Below the pieces are notes generated by a model. The model worked only from the letters and a program-made list of their open reading frames with translations. It made no database searches and was not told the DNA's origin. From NCBI GenBank assembly GCA_907165135.1, contig OU015567.1:13769001-13833000 (forward strand): a stretch of DNA of 64,000 bases, read 5' to 3'. Both the position numbers and the translations under genes were made by a program. Of this stretch, positions 12,576 to 25,393 are shown one piece after another; within the stretch, counting starts at the first letter, position 1; the number at the start of each line of letters is the position of its first letter. The stretch comes from Oikopleura dioica. Its lineage: Eukaryota; Chordata; Appendicularia; Copelata; Oikopleuridae.

Positions 12576-12801
12576 TTTAAAGTTACTGCTCTTCTTGTTT
12601 TCAACTCACCGAAAGTATACTGCGAACATTCCACTTTCCTCAACACAACTTTTAAAAAATACATGTATTGTGTTTATTTTCGAGGTTTCGATACACATTC
12701 GGGGTGGAAGTTGGAACAAGGAGAGTGGCAGTTTGTAAATAAAGTCTATTCCCACTCCGTTGTACCGGGCGGTTTTGAAGTCAAATCGTAAAGTAATCTA
12801 G

Positions 12802-15800
12802 TTATTCCGGGAACCTAGAAATAAACTGAGTCCAAAGACTACTTGTTGCTAGTACCTCGCAGAGTTCTTTTTGCATTTCGTTTACGCATTCTTCTGATAA
12901 ATCTTGTCCTGGGATTGCAGCTCGACCAGTCATAAAATCGGAAGAAATAAACGGCCTGAAAATTCTAAGACAGAGACAGAGTACAGAAACTACCTTATAA
13001 CGACTGAACGTTGACACGAGCCAACTTTGGTTGAATACGGCTCTCTATCAAAATGCAAAGGAAGCAGAACTACTGGCATCTGAGAAACGTTGTCTAATTG
13101 ATTGTGTTTCTTCATTATCGTATTTGCTCTATGATCACATTCTCTGAAGCAAAACATGAAGACTTGCAGAACAGAGTTCATCTTACCTCAATTGGCTAAG
13201 AGGATATTCAGAAAGAGTAGTTGGTGTTGTATCGTTCGGAAAGTGACTATCTCGTATGGGAGTTCCCATTAAATAACAAACTCTAGTCAAAAGTTTATTC
13301 CATGTCGAAAAGAGTGAGCTACAAACCTATTAATCGTGTGACAAATTCTCGGTATAATTTTCGCCAAAAACACTAGCTCAGTCCACATTGGAGGGCCAGA
13401 AATACAAGCAACTTGAGAATAGCTCCTGCAATCTCCTTGAACGCCTACTGATTTGATCGGAAGGATTGATGTGTAAAGTTTCGCATCTCTAATTTTGAAT
13501 TATTACTTCGATTTTAAAAAAGCTACTACAACCTTGTGAATTTCTCAAGGCGGTCATGCTCGGAAGACGAGAGTGATGATTTGATCTTTTCAAGCAGCGT
13601 GTGCGGTGTTTTCAAGCAGTGACTGTAATTCGACAGCATTTTTAATAAAGGAGCGGGGCCCTCATCTTCTTGAACGAGGAAATTATCAGCGCAGATGACT
13701 CGAATTGCCAGCCCAGGGCCGGGAAAAGGCTGGCGCTTGACAATCGACTCTGGTAGGCCGAGACGAGTTCCTAGTCTGCGGACCTCGTCTTTGTGAAAAT
13801 CGCGAAGGGGTTCAACAAGACGACCAGCATTTCTGTACTGTCGTGCCATTGGCGAGTCATTATGATGAGTCTAACAGTAAATTAAGATGGGAAAATGAAA
13901 GTCTTGTACCTTTATTACATCCGCATGAGAAGAAACAGTCGCACTAGCTGATTCAATCAAATCTGGCCTAAGTGTACCTTGAGCCAAGAAAACATCTGTA
14001 TTATCAATGCTCAAGTTTCTTCTGTTTGCTTCGATTTTGACAAGTTTAATGAAAGTATCTCCAATTATTTTTCTCTTTTGTTCGGGATCGATGGTTTTGC
14101 AGAGGATCTGGCTCGGTTCTTGGAGCAAATCTTCCGGCTTTGACCCGTAAATTTGACATGATGAGTTGTAAAACATTCGCTGCGCGTTGACAAGTTCTAC
14201 TGGCGTTCCAATGTCAGTCAAGCTCTACAAAACTTCATTGAGCAACGATAAAATAAGCAGGAAAATACCTTGATGACTTGCTCCGACTCGCCCTTGCGCA
14301 TAAATCCATTATCGATATGAAGACATTTCACTCTATCTTTTCCTATAGCCTTAAAACGGGATTTCCCTACGTGGTACAGATCCCTACCTGGTACAGATCC
14401 CTACCTGGTATAGATCCCTACCTGGTACAGAAATAAAAATGTACCAGGTAGGGATTTGTACCAGGTAGGGATCTGTACCAGGTAGGGAAATTCAAAATAG
14501 AAATTTTTTAAAATCGATAATCAACACATTAACCCAAAACATAATTCTACTCGACCCCCCATCGATAATAATTTTTTATTTCAAAAATGTTTCTTTCATT
14601 ATGTTTTCGTATAAACCCGAAATCCCTCTCTCCGACACTTATTTTAGTCGGTGTTTGGGAAAATCCGTGGTCGATTTGGTCAGTCGGGTCGGACTTTTGG
14701 TCGGTTCTGATCAGATCGGTGGTCCGTTTTATGCTCACAAAAACAGGGTCATTTATGCTCCAAAGGCCTTCTCTGAAATCGTTGAGCAAGGGGATCATTT
14801 TGGTGGGCTTATAAACTCTTTAAGACGTAATTTATTATAAAATTATTTGATTCTAGAAGAAAAAATGTGTCAGAAACTTTTGAAATGTGCACAATTATGG
14901 CACAATTGAAGAGACACAATCTTCAAAAAATCATTTTTATTATTATTTTACCTTCAATCTTAAAATATTCCGGACAGATTATAGGGGAAGCTCTACTATG
15001 CAATTTAACAATAAAAAGGAAAGCATTCCGTTTCACCTTCGAAAACACAGAAGGTTACGACAATGTCCGAATCTCCCTTGATGATCTTGCGAGCATAAGA
15101 ATAAGGAATATTGGCGAAAGTGATCTTTGCCTGGCGAAATTTCTTCTTCAAGTGGATCATTTGGCCATTGATTTGGTTGAAGAAGAGAGTGAAAAAAGTG
15201 GCATCTTGCTGATTCCAGCTGGAGCTTCTTTTACTGTGCCTTTCAAGCAAATCCAACAGTTGCTCAATGTCAATCCTGCTTCTTGCTGCAAAAATGCAAC
15301 TGATGATTCTGACAATAGCAGCAGCTATCGTGAGATAAGGCAGCAGCATCTTCAGCCGGTCAGATCTCTAGTTAGCCTTCGAAAATTGCCGAATTACTTT
15401 TTCGGGACTGTTGGGGCCGCTGAAGAGACCTGCCAAACTTGTTATGGAAATAGTATCTGCGATCCTGTGAAAAATACATGCGTTTGTGGAGGAGACAGAG
15501 ATTTTAAAGGCTACTGCTCGCCAAAGAAAATTTGTAAATGCCCGGTTGGAAGTTACTGTGGCTCTTCAGAAAGAGAATCAGAGAAATGCCATATAATTTG
15601 CAAAGAAGGCTTCAAACGGACCACCGATCTGATCAGAACCGACCAAAAGTCCGACCCGACTGACCAAATCGACCACGGATTTTCCCAAACACCGACTAAA
15701 ATAAGTGTCGGAGAGAGGGATTTCGGGTTTATACGAAAACATAATGAAAGAAACATTTTTGAAATAAAAAATTATTATCGATGGGGGGTCGAGTAGAATT

Positions 15801-16748
15801 ATGTTTTGGGTTAATGTGTTGATTATCGATTTTAAAAAATTTCTATTTTGAATTTCCCTACCTGGTACAGATCCCTACCTGGTACAAATCCCTACCTGGT
15901 ACATTTTTATTTCTGTACCAGGTAGGGATCTATACCAGGTAGGGATCTGTACCAGGTAGGGATCTGTACCACGTAGGGAAATCCCCCTTAAAACACAACG
16001 CAGCCAAGACGCAAGAATCGACGCCGCCAGAAACGAGCACTAGAATCTTTCCGTTTTCTCCAACTTGACTCCTAATTTCAGCGATACACTCTTCATCGCG
16101 AAACGATTCTGTAAATAAACGGGGCACTTGGGCAATGTCGAGGAAATTTGAAAAGATCTCTTTTCCGAATTTTGTCAGATCAACTTCTGGGTGAAACTGA
16201 ACACCGAATATCTTTCTGGTGGGATCGGCGATCGCGGCTACGATGTCTCCGCTTTTGGCAATTGTCTCGAAGCCATCAGCTACTTTGGTTATTGAATCTC
16301 CGTGCGTCAACAAGACTTCCTGCGTTTCCGGCAGGCCTTTGAACAACTCTGATGCCGTGTTGACAACTGTGATCGGAAAAACGCCGTCTTCTCTTTTCTC
16401 AAGCGCGACGACTTTGCCTCCATTGACGTGATTGATGAATTGCATGCCCCAGCAGATTCCAAGCACGGGAATGTTCATATTTAAAATCTCTGCGCTCAAC
16501 TTTGGCGCATTTTCGTCAGTAACTGAGCTCGGTCCTCCAGAAATAATAATCGCGCTAAACGTTTTCAGAACAGCGATTTCTGTTGCCGGAGAAAGTATTT
16601 CGCTACGAACTACAATTGACAAGTTCAGATAACTCAAAAAAAAAACAAAAGGCAAACCTTGTAGCTCACGAATTCGTCTGTCAATAACTTTTGTATACTG
16701 GCCGCCAGCGTCAATTATACACACGCATGGTATACTTTCCTCCCTCAT
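12802..16748 (-). CDS. gmps: GMP synthetase (glutamine-hydrolysing), split by a mobile element
   Basis: Converts XMP, glutamine and ATP to GMP in the cytosol. Exons on the minus strand: 16748-16658, 16609-15995, then the remainder of that exon at about 14357-14269, then 14224-13910, 13870-13533, 13488-13327, 13282-13187, 13143-12994 and 12955-12802. Introns are 38-48 nt. The amidotransferase half has the nucleophile motif GICWGMQ and GVQFHPEVD; the ATP pyrophosphatase half has SGGVDS; later exons carry [50 protein letters not shown] and CQRSVVIR. The protein is full length apart from one break: after LAALCFK the sequence enters the inserted element and resumes at [15 protein letters not shown] on its far side. 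If the element is not spliced out, this allele makes only a truncated amidotransferase half. See the separate element entry. Confidence 0.92.
14358..14729 (+). repeat. Left terminal inverted repeat (372 bp)
   Basis: Inverse copy of 15614-15985. It contains subterminal repeats of CCCTACCTGGTACAGAT pointing inward, then the inverse ACCAGGTAGGGATTTG units, so each arm can itself fold near its end. Confidence 0.9.
14885..15796 (+). CDS. Cargo ORF of the element: secreted Cys-rich protein
   Basis: Open frame on the strand opposite to GMP synthetase, wholly inside the inserted element. From the first ATG (14885) it encodes about 303 residues. A hydrophobic leader ([16 protein letters not shown]) lies near the N-terminus. 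A mid-region of mixed strands follows, and then a Cys-rich EGF-like stretch ([17 protein letters not shown], then [10 protein letters not shown]) at about residues 185-240. The final ~60 residues are encoded by the right inverted arm and look unlike the rest, so the original protein was probably cut at capture. No replication or transposition function is visible. It is probably a transduplicated host gene fragment; whether it is expressed is unknown. Confidence 0.6.
   Translation: MCTIMAQLKRHNLQKIIFIIILPSILKYSGQIIGEALLCNLTIKRKAFRFTFENTEGYDNVRISLDDLASIRIRNIGESDLCLAKFLLQVDHLAIDLVEEESEKSGILLIPAGASFTVPFKQIQQLLNVNPASCCKNATDDSDNSSSYREIRQQHLQPVRSLVSLRKLPNYFFGTVGAAEETCQTCYGNSICDPVKNTCVCGGDRDFKGYCSPKKICKCPVGSYCGSSERESEKCHIICKEGFKRTTDLIRTDQKSDPTDQIDHGFSQTPTKISVGERDFGFIRKHNERNIFEIKNYYRWGVE
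15614..15985 (-). repeat. Right terminal inverted repeat (372 bp)
   Basis: Inverse copy of 14358-14729. Its inner part also encodes the last ~60 residues and stop codon of the cargo ORF. Confidence 0.9.
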
Positions 16749-16825
16749 TCTAGTACACTAAAATTAAAGATTTTAAGAATTTATTCAGTTTTTTTGTCTT
16801 TTTTATTATTTTATAAAAAAAGTGT

Positions 16826-17324
16826 TCACAGAAGAAGATCTTCATTCCACTCTGACTGGTCGAACGGACCGAAGCCATCGTTAAGAAGTACAAAGTCACG
16901 TGCACAGTTATCAGAATCGTTGCAGCACTGGCGACAGACAGATGGTGCTTTTTTCCACCAGGGCTCAGGTCGGCATTGGTGATTTCGCCATCGTCCTCTC
17001 GCGTTTTGCTTCTTGTTATCCAGGCATGCTCGTCTTGATTTACAGCCCATGCAGATCTATAACAGTTTAAGCGTTATATTCTCAATGATTGTGGCCAAAA
17101 ACCTGTTCAAGCTCTCCTTCTCTCTTTCGCACTTCAATCATGCACACATCATTCTCTCCTAAGCACGGCTTCATCTCCCCGATCATATCGCATTGTGTCA
17201 TATTTACAGCATCACAGTGCCAGCATGAAACCTCTCGGAACTCTCCCGTTGTCGTATCAGGCACACTTGCTGTTGGGGCGTATTGCCCTTGAATAATAAC
17301 TACCACCAACGAGAAAATTTTCAT
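16826..17324 (-). CDS. Small secreted cysteine-rich protein
   Basis: Two exons, 17324-17103 and 17056-16826, joined by a 46-nt GT-AG intron between CAG and ATC. The product is about 150 residues with a signal peptide (MKIFSLVVVIIQGQYA). Cysteine spacing (CWHCDAVNMTQC, CLGENDVC, CMGCKSRRAC, CRQCCNDSDNC) recalls the Ly6/uPAR three-finger pattern, including the closing CC-x4-NC. It lacks a clear GPI-anchor signal at the C-terminus (ending NEDLLL), so it is probably soluble. The start lies just downstream of the GMP synthetase promoter on the same strand. Confidence 0.75.
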
Positions 17325-17685
17325 TTTTTCTCTCTTTTTTCAAAAATCGACAAAAAGAAAAACTTTTGTCAATGAAAATTGATTTTTTAGCAAAATCGAA
17401 AAGGTCGGTGTATAATTCCGTAATGATGAAAAATTGAAGACATTTAAACGTTTATTCAACACACCTTTGGCCATTTACAGATATTTGAGCAACTGAAAGT
17501 ATATCGTGGCGATATGCACAGAAAATAAGAGCAACATTCGTTGGAAATTAATGGAGAGCGGAGTTTGAACATTTAGGAATCGTAAATTATAAAATACGTA
17601 TTAAATAAAACGGGCTTGAGGAAAAGGAAGAATTGAAGATAAAAGAGAAAATGGTAAAATTTTAAATTGTAAAGGTAAGGAAGTA

Positions 17686-20265
<2,580 letters not shown>

Positions 20266-20925
20266 TCGTTGTCAGATAGACATGCTGAAATTTATCACAC
20301 GTCATTTATCACTGTAATTATCAAGAAATAAAGCTCAGCAGAAATCTCATGCAAAATAAAAACATCAAAAAACTCAAAAAATTACCAAAAATGCACGTCT
20401 TTTAATAAGCCTGTCAAAATGGAGGTTAGATGAGTTCGATATAACAGTCTTTACCAACAGAAAGTGACGCTAAATAAATAATCTTATGGAAGGGTCTCTT
20501 GAAGCTCAAAGAGTTGAGGGGATATTATTGGCGCGCGCTCAGTGACGCAGCTTGACGCAGCGCGCTCTTTTATCGAAAAAGAAAGTCATTTATTCAGTTC
20601 TTTATCAGTAGCTGCATTTACTTTTTATATAGTAGGGTGGAGAGAGTTGTGCTGATCTGAGAAGTAACGAAAAGAATTCTTAGGTAAATTTCGAATTGGT
20701 CTTTTTAAAAAACCATAACCCACCCTCTCTTCTATTGAATTGATTTTGAGCGATAATATGTTATTATAAAATAACTACAAGTTAATCCAGGTGTCAGTGA
20801 AAGAATTTATGCTTATTTCCAAGTTGTTTTATTTCAAGTCAAGTTGATTTTTAGTGAAAAACTTTTATTTGAAAGAAGTTAGAAGGTCTATTTCGAAGCG
20901 AAACAAATGATATAATTACCGAGTA
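20266..20925. other. Intergenic, nothing clear
   Basis: AT-rich region upstream of PHTF and before the nested transposon cluster. I see no coding exon. It must include the PHTF promoter. A GC-rich patch at 20530-20570 has a repeated GACGCAGC word. Confidence 0.5.
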
Positions 20926-21019
20926 AGATGATTTTAAAAAAAATTTCGCGGGCCCGGAAATCGTCAAAAAACTTTTTGTCTAGTTTTGTAGAGCTCGTCG
21001 AGACGAGTTGAATGATATA

Positions 21020-21507
21020 TAAAACTCCAGATAATTTTAGGATTTTCCGCCAGAAAAAGTGATAAGAAGGTGTCTTATCAAAAATTTTCTGACCAGCGCC
21101 GTTTTTGTTCTAGAAAAGCTGAGGTGATGATTGACCCCGGAAAATGATCCTCATGGTCTGTTCTATTCCGGCAAAAAATTTCAGCTCGTCCTCACATATC
21201 CTGCTGTGCTTATCAGCGAAAAATCAAAAAATTAGTGCATTTTGTTGTCGCTGCACGTTCCTAGTTTCCGGCCCATTTACAGTCCCATTTTCCTTGGAAA
21301 ATGAAATTTAACGATAAACTCGGCTGGGTATATGATGACGAGCTGAAATTTTTTGCCGGAATAGAACAGACCATGAGGATCATTTTCCGGGGTCAATCAT
21401 CACCTCAGCTTTTCTAGAACAAAAACGGCGCTGGTCAGAAAATTTTTGATAAGACACCTTCTTATCGCTTTTTTTGGCGGAAAATCTTAAAACTATCTGG
21501 AGTTTTA
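21020..21507. mobile_element. 488-bp palindromic MITE
   Basis: Near-perfect inverted arms of about 190 bp begin TAAAACTCCAGATA and end with the inverse. TA duplications flank it at 21018-21019 and 21508-21509, typical of Tc1/mariner insertion. It has landed at the TA junction beside the pogo-like element. No ORF of note inside, so non-autonomous. Confidence 0.85.
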
Positions 21508-21632
21508 TACAGTGAAAACTCAAAAATTGCCTACTCAAAATTTGGCCGCTTTTTGTCAAAATCCGCCTTTTTTGGAACCTGAAATCAACTCAAAATTTGG
21601 CCGGTTTTTTTTTCCAAACTAAATTTATTTCA

Positions 21633-23351
21633 CTAAATCTTTTTTTTAACAGTGAAAAAACTAGAAATCTTCGACTGCTTTTCTGGCCATTTTGAAGTCG
21701 ATGGCTTTGCAATGTCGGCTTCATCTGAAACTTGAACTTGAGGTCCTTCTTCAATCTCCATCGGGGTCGCACCATTGATTTTCACAAATCGTTCCAAATG
21801 CTCTTCTTCATCCTCTTTTTCTAAAATATCTGCAACGACGTCAACATCTTCATTGAAAACATCAACTTCATGCTCAGTGAATTCATCCTCCTTGACGAGA
21901 TTGGTGTTGATCCAGGCACGTTGAAAACAACCTTGAGGAAGTTTCATGAAGATTTCGATTCCTCTTTTGACAAAATTTTCTTCCTTCAATGATAAAGAAT
22001 CATATTTAACAATATGATCATCCAGAAATGCACGAACTCTTTTCTTGAATAAAGAAAAGATTACATTGTCTAGAGGTTGGTGCAACCAGGGTTCATTATT
22101 GTCTTAATAAAGGACTTAAGATATAAAATATTTTGGCGGGAATTTCAAAGTTATGCTATATTTCTGAAATTCACACTGTAGACTAAATTTGACCCGCTGA
22201 TTCCAAAAATACCAAAATCGGAAATCCACGATGACTTTACACTTAGCTCCCGTTTTTGACAATACTGAACCCTGGGTGCCAGCCGGTACAACCCGGCTGG
22301 AAATAGACGAATTCGAGGTTGTCCAGCATCGGAAGCTTCTTGTGCGAGCTTAAAATTATTTAATTCTTTGACTCGTGTAAATAAATTACCTGCAATTGTC
22401 CATCATGACAAGATATTTTTTTGATGGTGATTTCGACTTCAAATGAAGTGAAAGACGGTAAACTTCCGCGATCATGATCTGTCTTGTCATCCAAGCAGAT
22501 GGGTTCCAATAAAGAATGAAATTTTCGAAAGAGCGGTACTCAATTTCAAAGAACTCTTGGTTTTTTGATGAAGAAGGCTTAGTCGCATCAAAAGTCGGAT
22601 CTCGAAATTTTTTCTTGATTTTCTTTCCAGCTCCTTCCCACTTTGATCCTTGACATTTAGAAATAACAGCAGGTTTGAAGTCAACAACATGCCCAAAGGG
22701 AGTGCAATACGGAATGAGGGTGTATCTTTCTTTAGTCCCTTCCATTTTTGAAAAATCATCTCGATCCCCAAGAACAACAAGATTCTTCGTTTCGACAGTT
22801 TTTTGAACGCCAGTTTCGTCCAAATTTATGCATTGAAGTAATGGGTATTTTTTGATGAAGCCTCGCAAACGACCAATTTCAATTGCATTTTCTTCTTCCG
22901 TTAGAAATTTACGATCACTTTTTCTTGATGATTTTCTTCCAAGATCCCTTATAATTCTCAAAACAAAGCATGTTGAAATCTCCATATTCTTCAGCTCTTC
23001 GTTTTCAGAAAAAAATTCATCTCTCACATCTTTTACAAAAGCAGTGAATCCTCGAACCTTCATTTTCAACTGTCTCTTGTTGTAAACTTCTTTCACTTTC
23101 TTTTCAAACTCTTCCATGGCAGTGCTCTTCTTACGTCCAGTATGAAATGATGTTTTTGAGTCAGAAGAAAGAATCTTATCACAGTCTCGTCTCCAGTTCC
23201 GAAAAGTCTTGTCTGGTAGATCATAATTATGTTTCGCTTTGATGATTCTCGCTACTTCTTTGTATTTCGCTCCTCCTTTGATCAATTCGCAATATTTTTT
23301 TCTCTCTTTGAGTGGCAAGGTCAAATAACCACCGTATCTTTTTGTTGACAT
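21633..23351 (-). pseudogene. Pogo-like transposase, disrupted
   Basis: N-terminal exon 23351-22386 has two helix-turn-helix-type DNA-binding regions (about residues 1-65 and 80-145), then DDE catalytic motifs INLDETGV and MMDNC. A 44-nt intron joins NC to SSHKKLPMLDNLEFVYFQPG. The frame then enters a 188-bp insertion (22087-22274) and resumes as HQPLDNVIFSLFKKR through to the stop at 21633. Before insertion the site would read PGCTGWHQPLDN, like the pogo PPNTTSLLQPLD block. The C-terminus QSKISSFF matches a PCNA-interacting peptide, known from pogo transposases. With the insertion the gene should be inactive. Confidence 0.85.
22087..22274. mobile_element. 188-bp MITE inside the transposase
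   Basis: Inverted ends CAGGGTTCATTATTGTC and CAGGGTTCAGTATTGTC. Flanks GGTGCAAC and GGTGCCAG match at 6 of 8 bases, consistent with a slightly eroded 8-bp target duplication of hAT type. Confidence 0.75.
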
Positions 23352-23884
23352 ATTTTTTTATTTAATTGATTGGATATGATTTGAAATACCCGAATCAGCA
23401 TGATTCTCGAAAAGAAGAGCCGGTCAAAAAAGTCTAGAAAGAGAAAGACTTCCTGAATTTACGAAATTTTGCTTTTTTGAAAGGGAAACTTGGCGACCCG
23501 GCAAAAAACTCAAAATTTGGCCGCTTTTTTCGGGAATTTGGATCTAAAAACCGGCCAATTTTTGAGTTTTCACTGTATATCATTCGACTCGTCTCGACGA
23601 GCTCTTCAAAACTAGACAAGAAGTTTTTTGACGAGTTCCAAGCCCGCGAAATTTTTTTTGAAATCATCTAAATATTGGATATCAATTAAGTGCCAAAAAC
23701 CGCTACCTAAATGTATAAAAGCCGGCCTCGGTAAACTCAGCGGGGCCAATCAAGCGGGCTGGTCCTTGTGCCACAAATAGCCGATGTCTAATTCTCATGC
23801 CCCCTGGCTCGCCTCTTCCCTCTTTTTTCAAAATAATGACACGTTAGACTTCAAAATTATTAACGATGCGGATTCTAGCGGGAA

Positions 23885-25215
23885 ATGAGAGTCTGCGTGC
23901 GGATCCCTGGCAACTCCGCGGACTTTATTGTCGAAGATATTGGCGAAAATGAAACAGTAGAAATACTCAAAGAGAAAATTCATGCTGATCATCCGCGACA
24001 CCCAGGCAAATGTCCATTTCATGTAAAACAAAAACCTTTTTAAACCTCTTTTGGACCTTTGAAAATAGAAAAATCTCACCAAAAACTGATCGCTGGAGGA
24101 AAGCTTCTCCAAGACGAGCAAGTTGTTTCTTCTCTCGCTCTTGGGACTTCAAATATTATCCATCTCGTTATTTCTGAGCAAACGAAAGAGCCAAAAGAAG
24201 CTCCTCAGCCAGAGATAGTTCCGTCTGGCCCTTCTGTTTCTGTCCAAGAAGAAACCGAGCCAACCGAGGAAATCAACGAAGAGAACAGCGAAAATTCGGA
24301 GTCTCGAAATCTCGAAAATGCTCAGCTTGAAAATGAGCAGACAACAGTCAATACTAGTGGCGAAAATACGGCAGCCCAGACACAACAGTCGTCAACTGAA
24401 AGTACAAAGGAAGAGGAATCCTGGCTCACGCCGGAGTTGAAGCGATACTTTGATGTTTGGGATCTGAGCATTAGATGTTACGAAATCAATGGCAGCTACG
24501 ATCATCTGGTGCCGCAATTAAAGCTTTATCGAAGTACAAACCGAGGAAAATTTCAACAGCTGAACTTTTTTAGATCTCATTTTTGAGAAAGAAAAGGCCC
24601 AGGCAAAAGGACAAACATTGAAGTCTTTCACGGAAATAATCACGAGGCCAATTTTGGCAGAACAACCGCCACAAGAAGAATTGCCACGGCAGAACCCAGA
24701 GCGGGAAAATGCTGTTGTTGGTGCTCAAGGAGCTGGTAGAAATTTCTAAATTTAGGATTGGTTTTTCATGCTTGTTTTAGTGGAAGATGATGGGCCTCAA
24801 GATTGGTTAGACAGATTTTACTCTTTCTTCCGTGTTTGTCTCATGCTCTGTCTTGTTTACAGCTACTCCTCGACAGGTGAAATCTTTTCATACCGAGTCT
24901 CGAGATATAAGTTGCTTTAGAACGATTTGTCACCGTCCTTGTCATTTCTTTGAGCATCATTCTCTATCAAGCTGGCGTTTTCAACATAAGACGACGGTAA
25001 ATTTCAGTTTTTCGAAGGCAAAAATAACAATTCTTCTTCAGAGCCCGGCCAGCTCCAGCTCAAAATGACACTGATCAGAATGATCAGGAGCCAAGAGACG
25101 GAGCTCAAGCTCAAGAACCGCCACAACGAGGGATCTTTACGATGCTGTGGGTTTTCCTCTCCTCTTTTTTCACCTCTCTCATTCCACAGAATCCAGCTGT
25201 GGTTGACGCAAATTG
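23885..25215 (+). CDS. herpud: HERPUD-like ER membrane protein with ubiquitin-like domain
   Basis: HERPUD proteins scaffold the ER-associated degradation machinery. The N-terminal exon 23885-24005 gives MRVCVRIPGNSADFIVED, the first strand pair of a ubiquitin-like fold; the next (from 24069) continues KSHQKLIAGGKLLQDEQVV, matching the family's RLVYSGRLL segment. A Ser/Glu/Gln-rich linker follows. Later exons give DDGPQDWLDRFYSFFRVCLM (family: EDFNRDWLDWMYTFSR), a second hydrophobic segment (VTVLVISLSIILYQAGVF), then RGIFTMLWVFLSSFFTSLIP, the characteristic HERPUD C-terminus. Two close hydrophobic segments form the ER hairpin. The first intron (24006-24068) has a GC donor; no GT donor keeps frame. 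The stop is 178 nt before PFDN6 on the same strand. Confidence 0.85.
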
Positions 25216-25393
25216 AAAAAGTTCAAATTCTCAAATGTATAAAACGAAGAACCCTCTCTTTCATTCTGTTTTTGGGGACCGTCTTGTGCAAATGTCCATG
25301 TTCTGATGTATCACTTCAATATTGAAACGAATCATTCAAATCTTACCTAATTCCCCTGCTTTTTCAGACGTTCAAACTTCTCTTCCAGCCACC

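Larger units (their letters stand above)
14349..15994. mobile_element. Foldback/Mutator-like element with 372-bp arms and captured gene
   Basis: The element proper is 14358-15985 (1,628 bp), flanked by the 9-bp direct repeat CCTTAAAAC (14349-14357 and 15986-15994). Its ends are GGGATTTCCC and the inverse. The left arm 14358-14729 and right arm 15614-15985 are inverted copies that I find identical base for base by eye. The outer ~110 bp of each arm contains a 16-17-bp word (CCCTACCTGGTACAGAT) in several direct copies followed by inverted copies. The 884-bp centre carries a captured ORF on the plus strand and no transposase, so the element is non-autonomous. Long arms, a 9-bp duplication and a captured host fragment match Mutator-like gene-capturing elements; the superfamily call is inference. 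Confidence 0.9.
21510..23575 (-). mobile_element. Pogo-like DNA transposon (2.07 kb)
   Basis: Ends are CAGTGAAAACTCAAAAATTG and its inverse, next to TA on both sides, the Tc1/mariner-pogo signature. Subterminal copies of ACTCAAAATTTGGCCG occur near both ends and may be transposase binding sites. It carries one minus-strand transposase gene, itself broken by a further 188-bp insertion. Confidence 0.85.
20926..23669. mobile_element. Outer palindromic element split by later insertions
   Basis: About 95 bp at 20926-21019 is the inverse of 23576-23669: both contain AAATTTCGCGGGC, CTCGTCGAGACGAGT and GAATGATATA. Without the insertions the two halves would meet at TATA and make a ~190-bp hairpin MITE. 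The central TA is where the pogo-like element inserted. The arms have several mismatches, so it is older than the GMP synthetase element. Confidence 0.75.

Noticed and set aside
14349-15994. LTR retrotransposon or virus-derived insert
   Set aside because: The repeats are inverted, not direct, and no polymerase, integrase or capsid-like ORF is present.
22480-22790. Separate small gene on the minus strand
   Set aside because: It is an alternative frame of the pogo-like transposase.
24540-24590. A 28-nt GA-AG intron in HERPUD
   Set aside because: A canonical 45-nt GTACAA ... TTTTTTAG intron at the same acceptor keeps frame, so no exotic splice is needed here.
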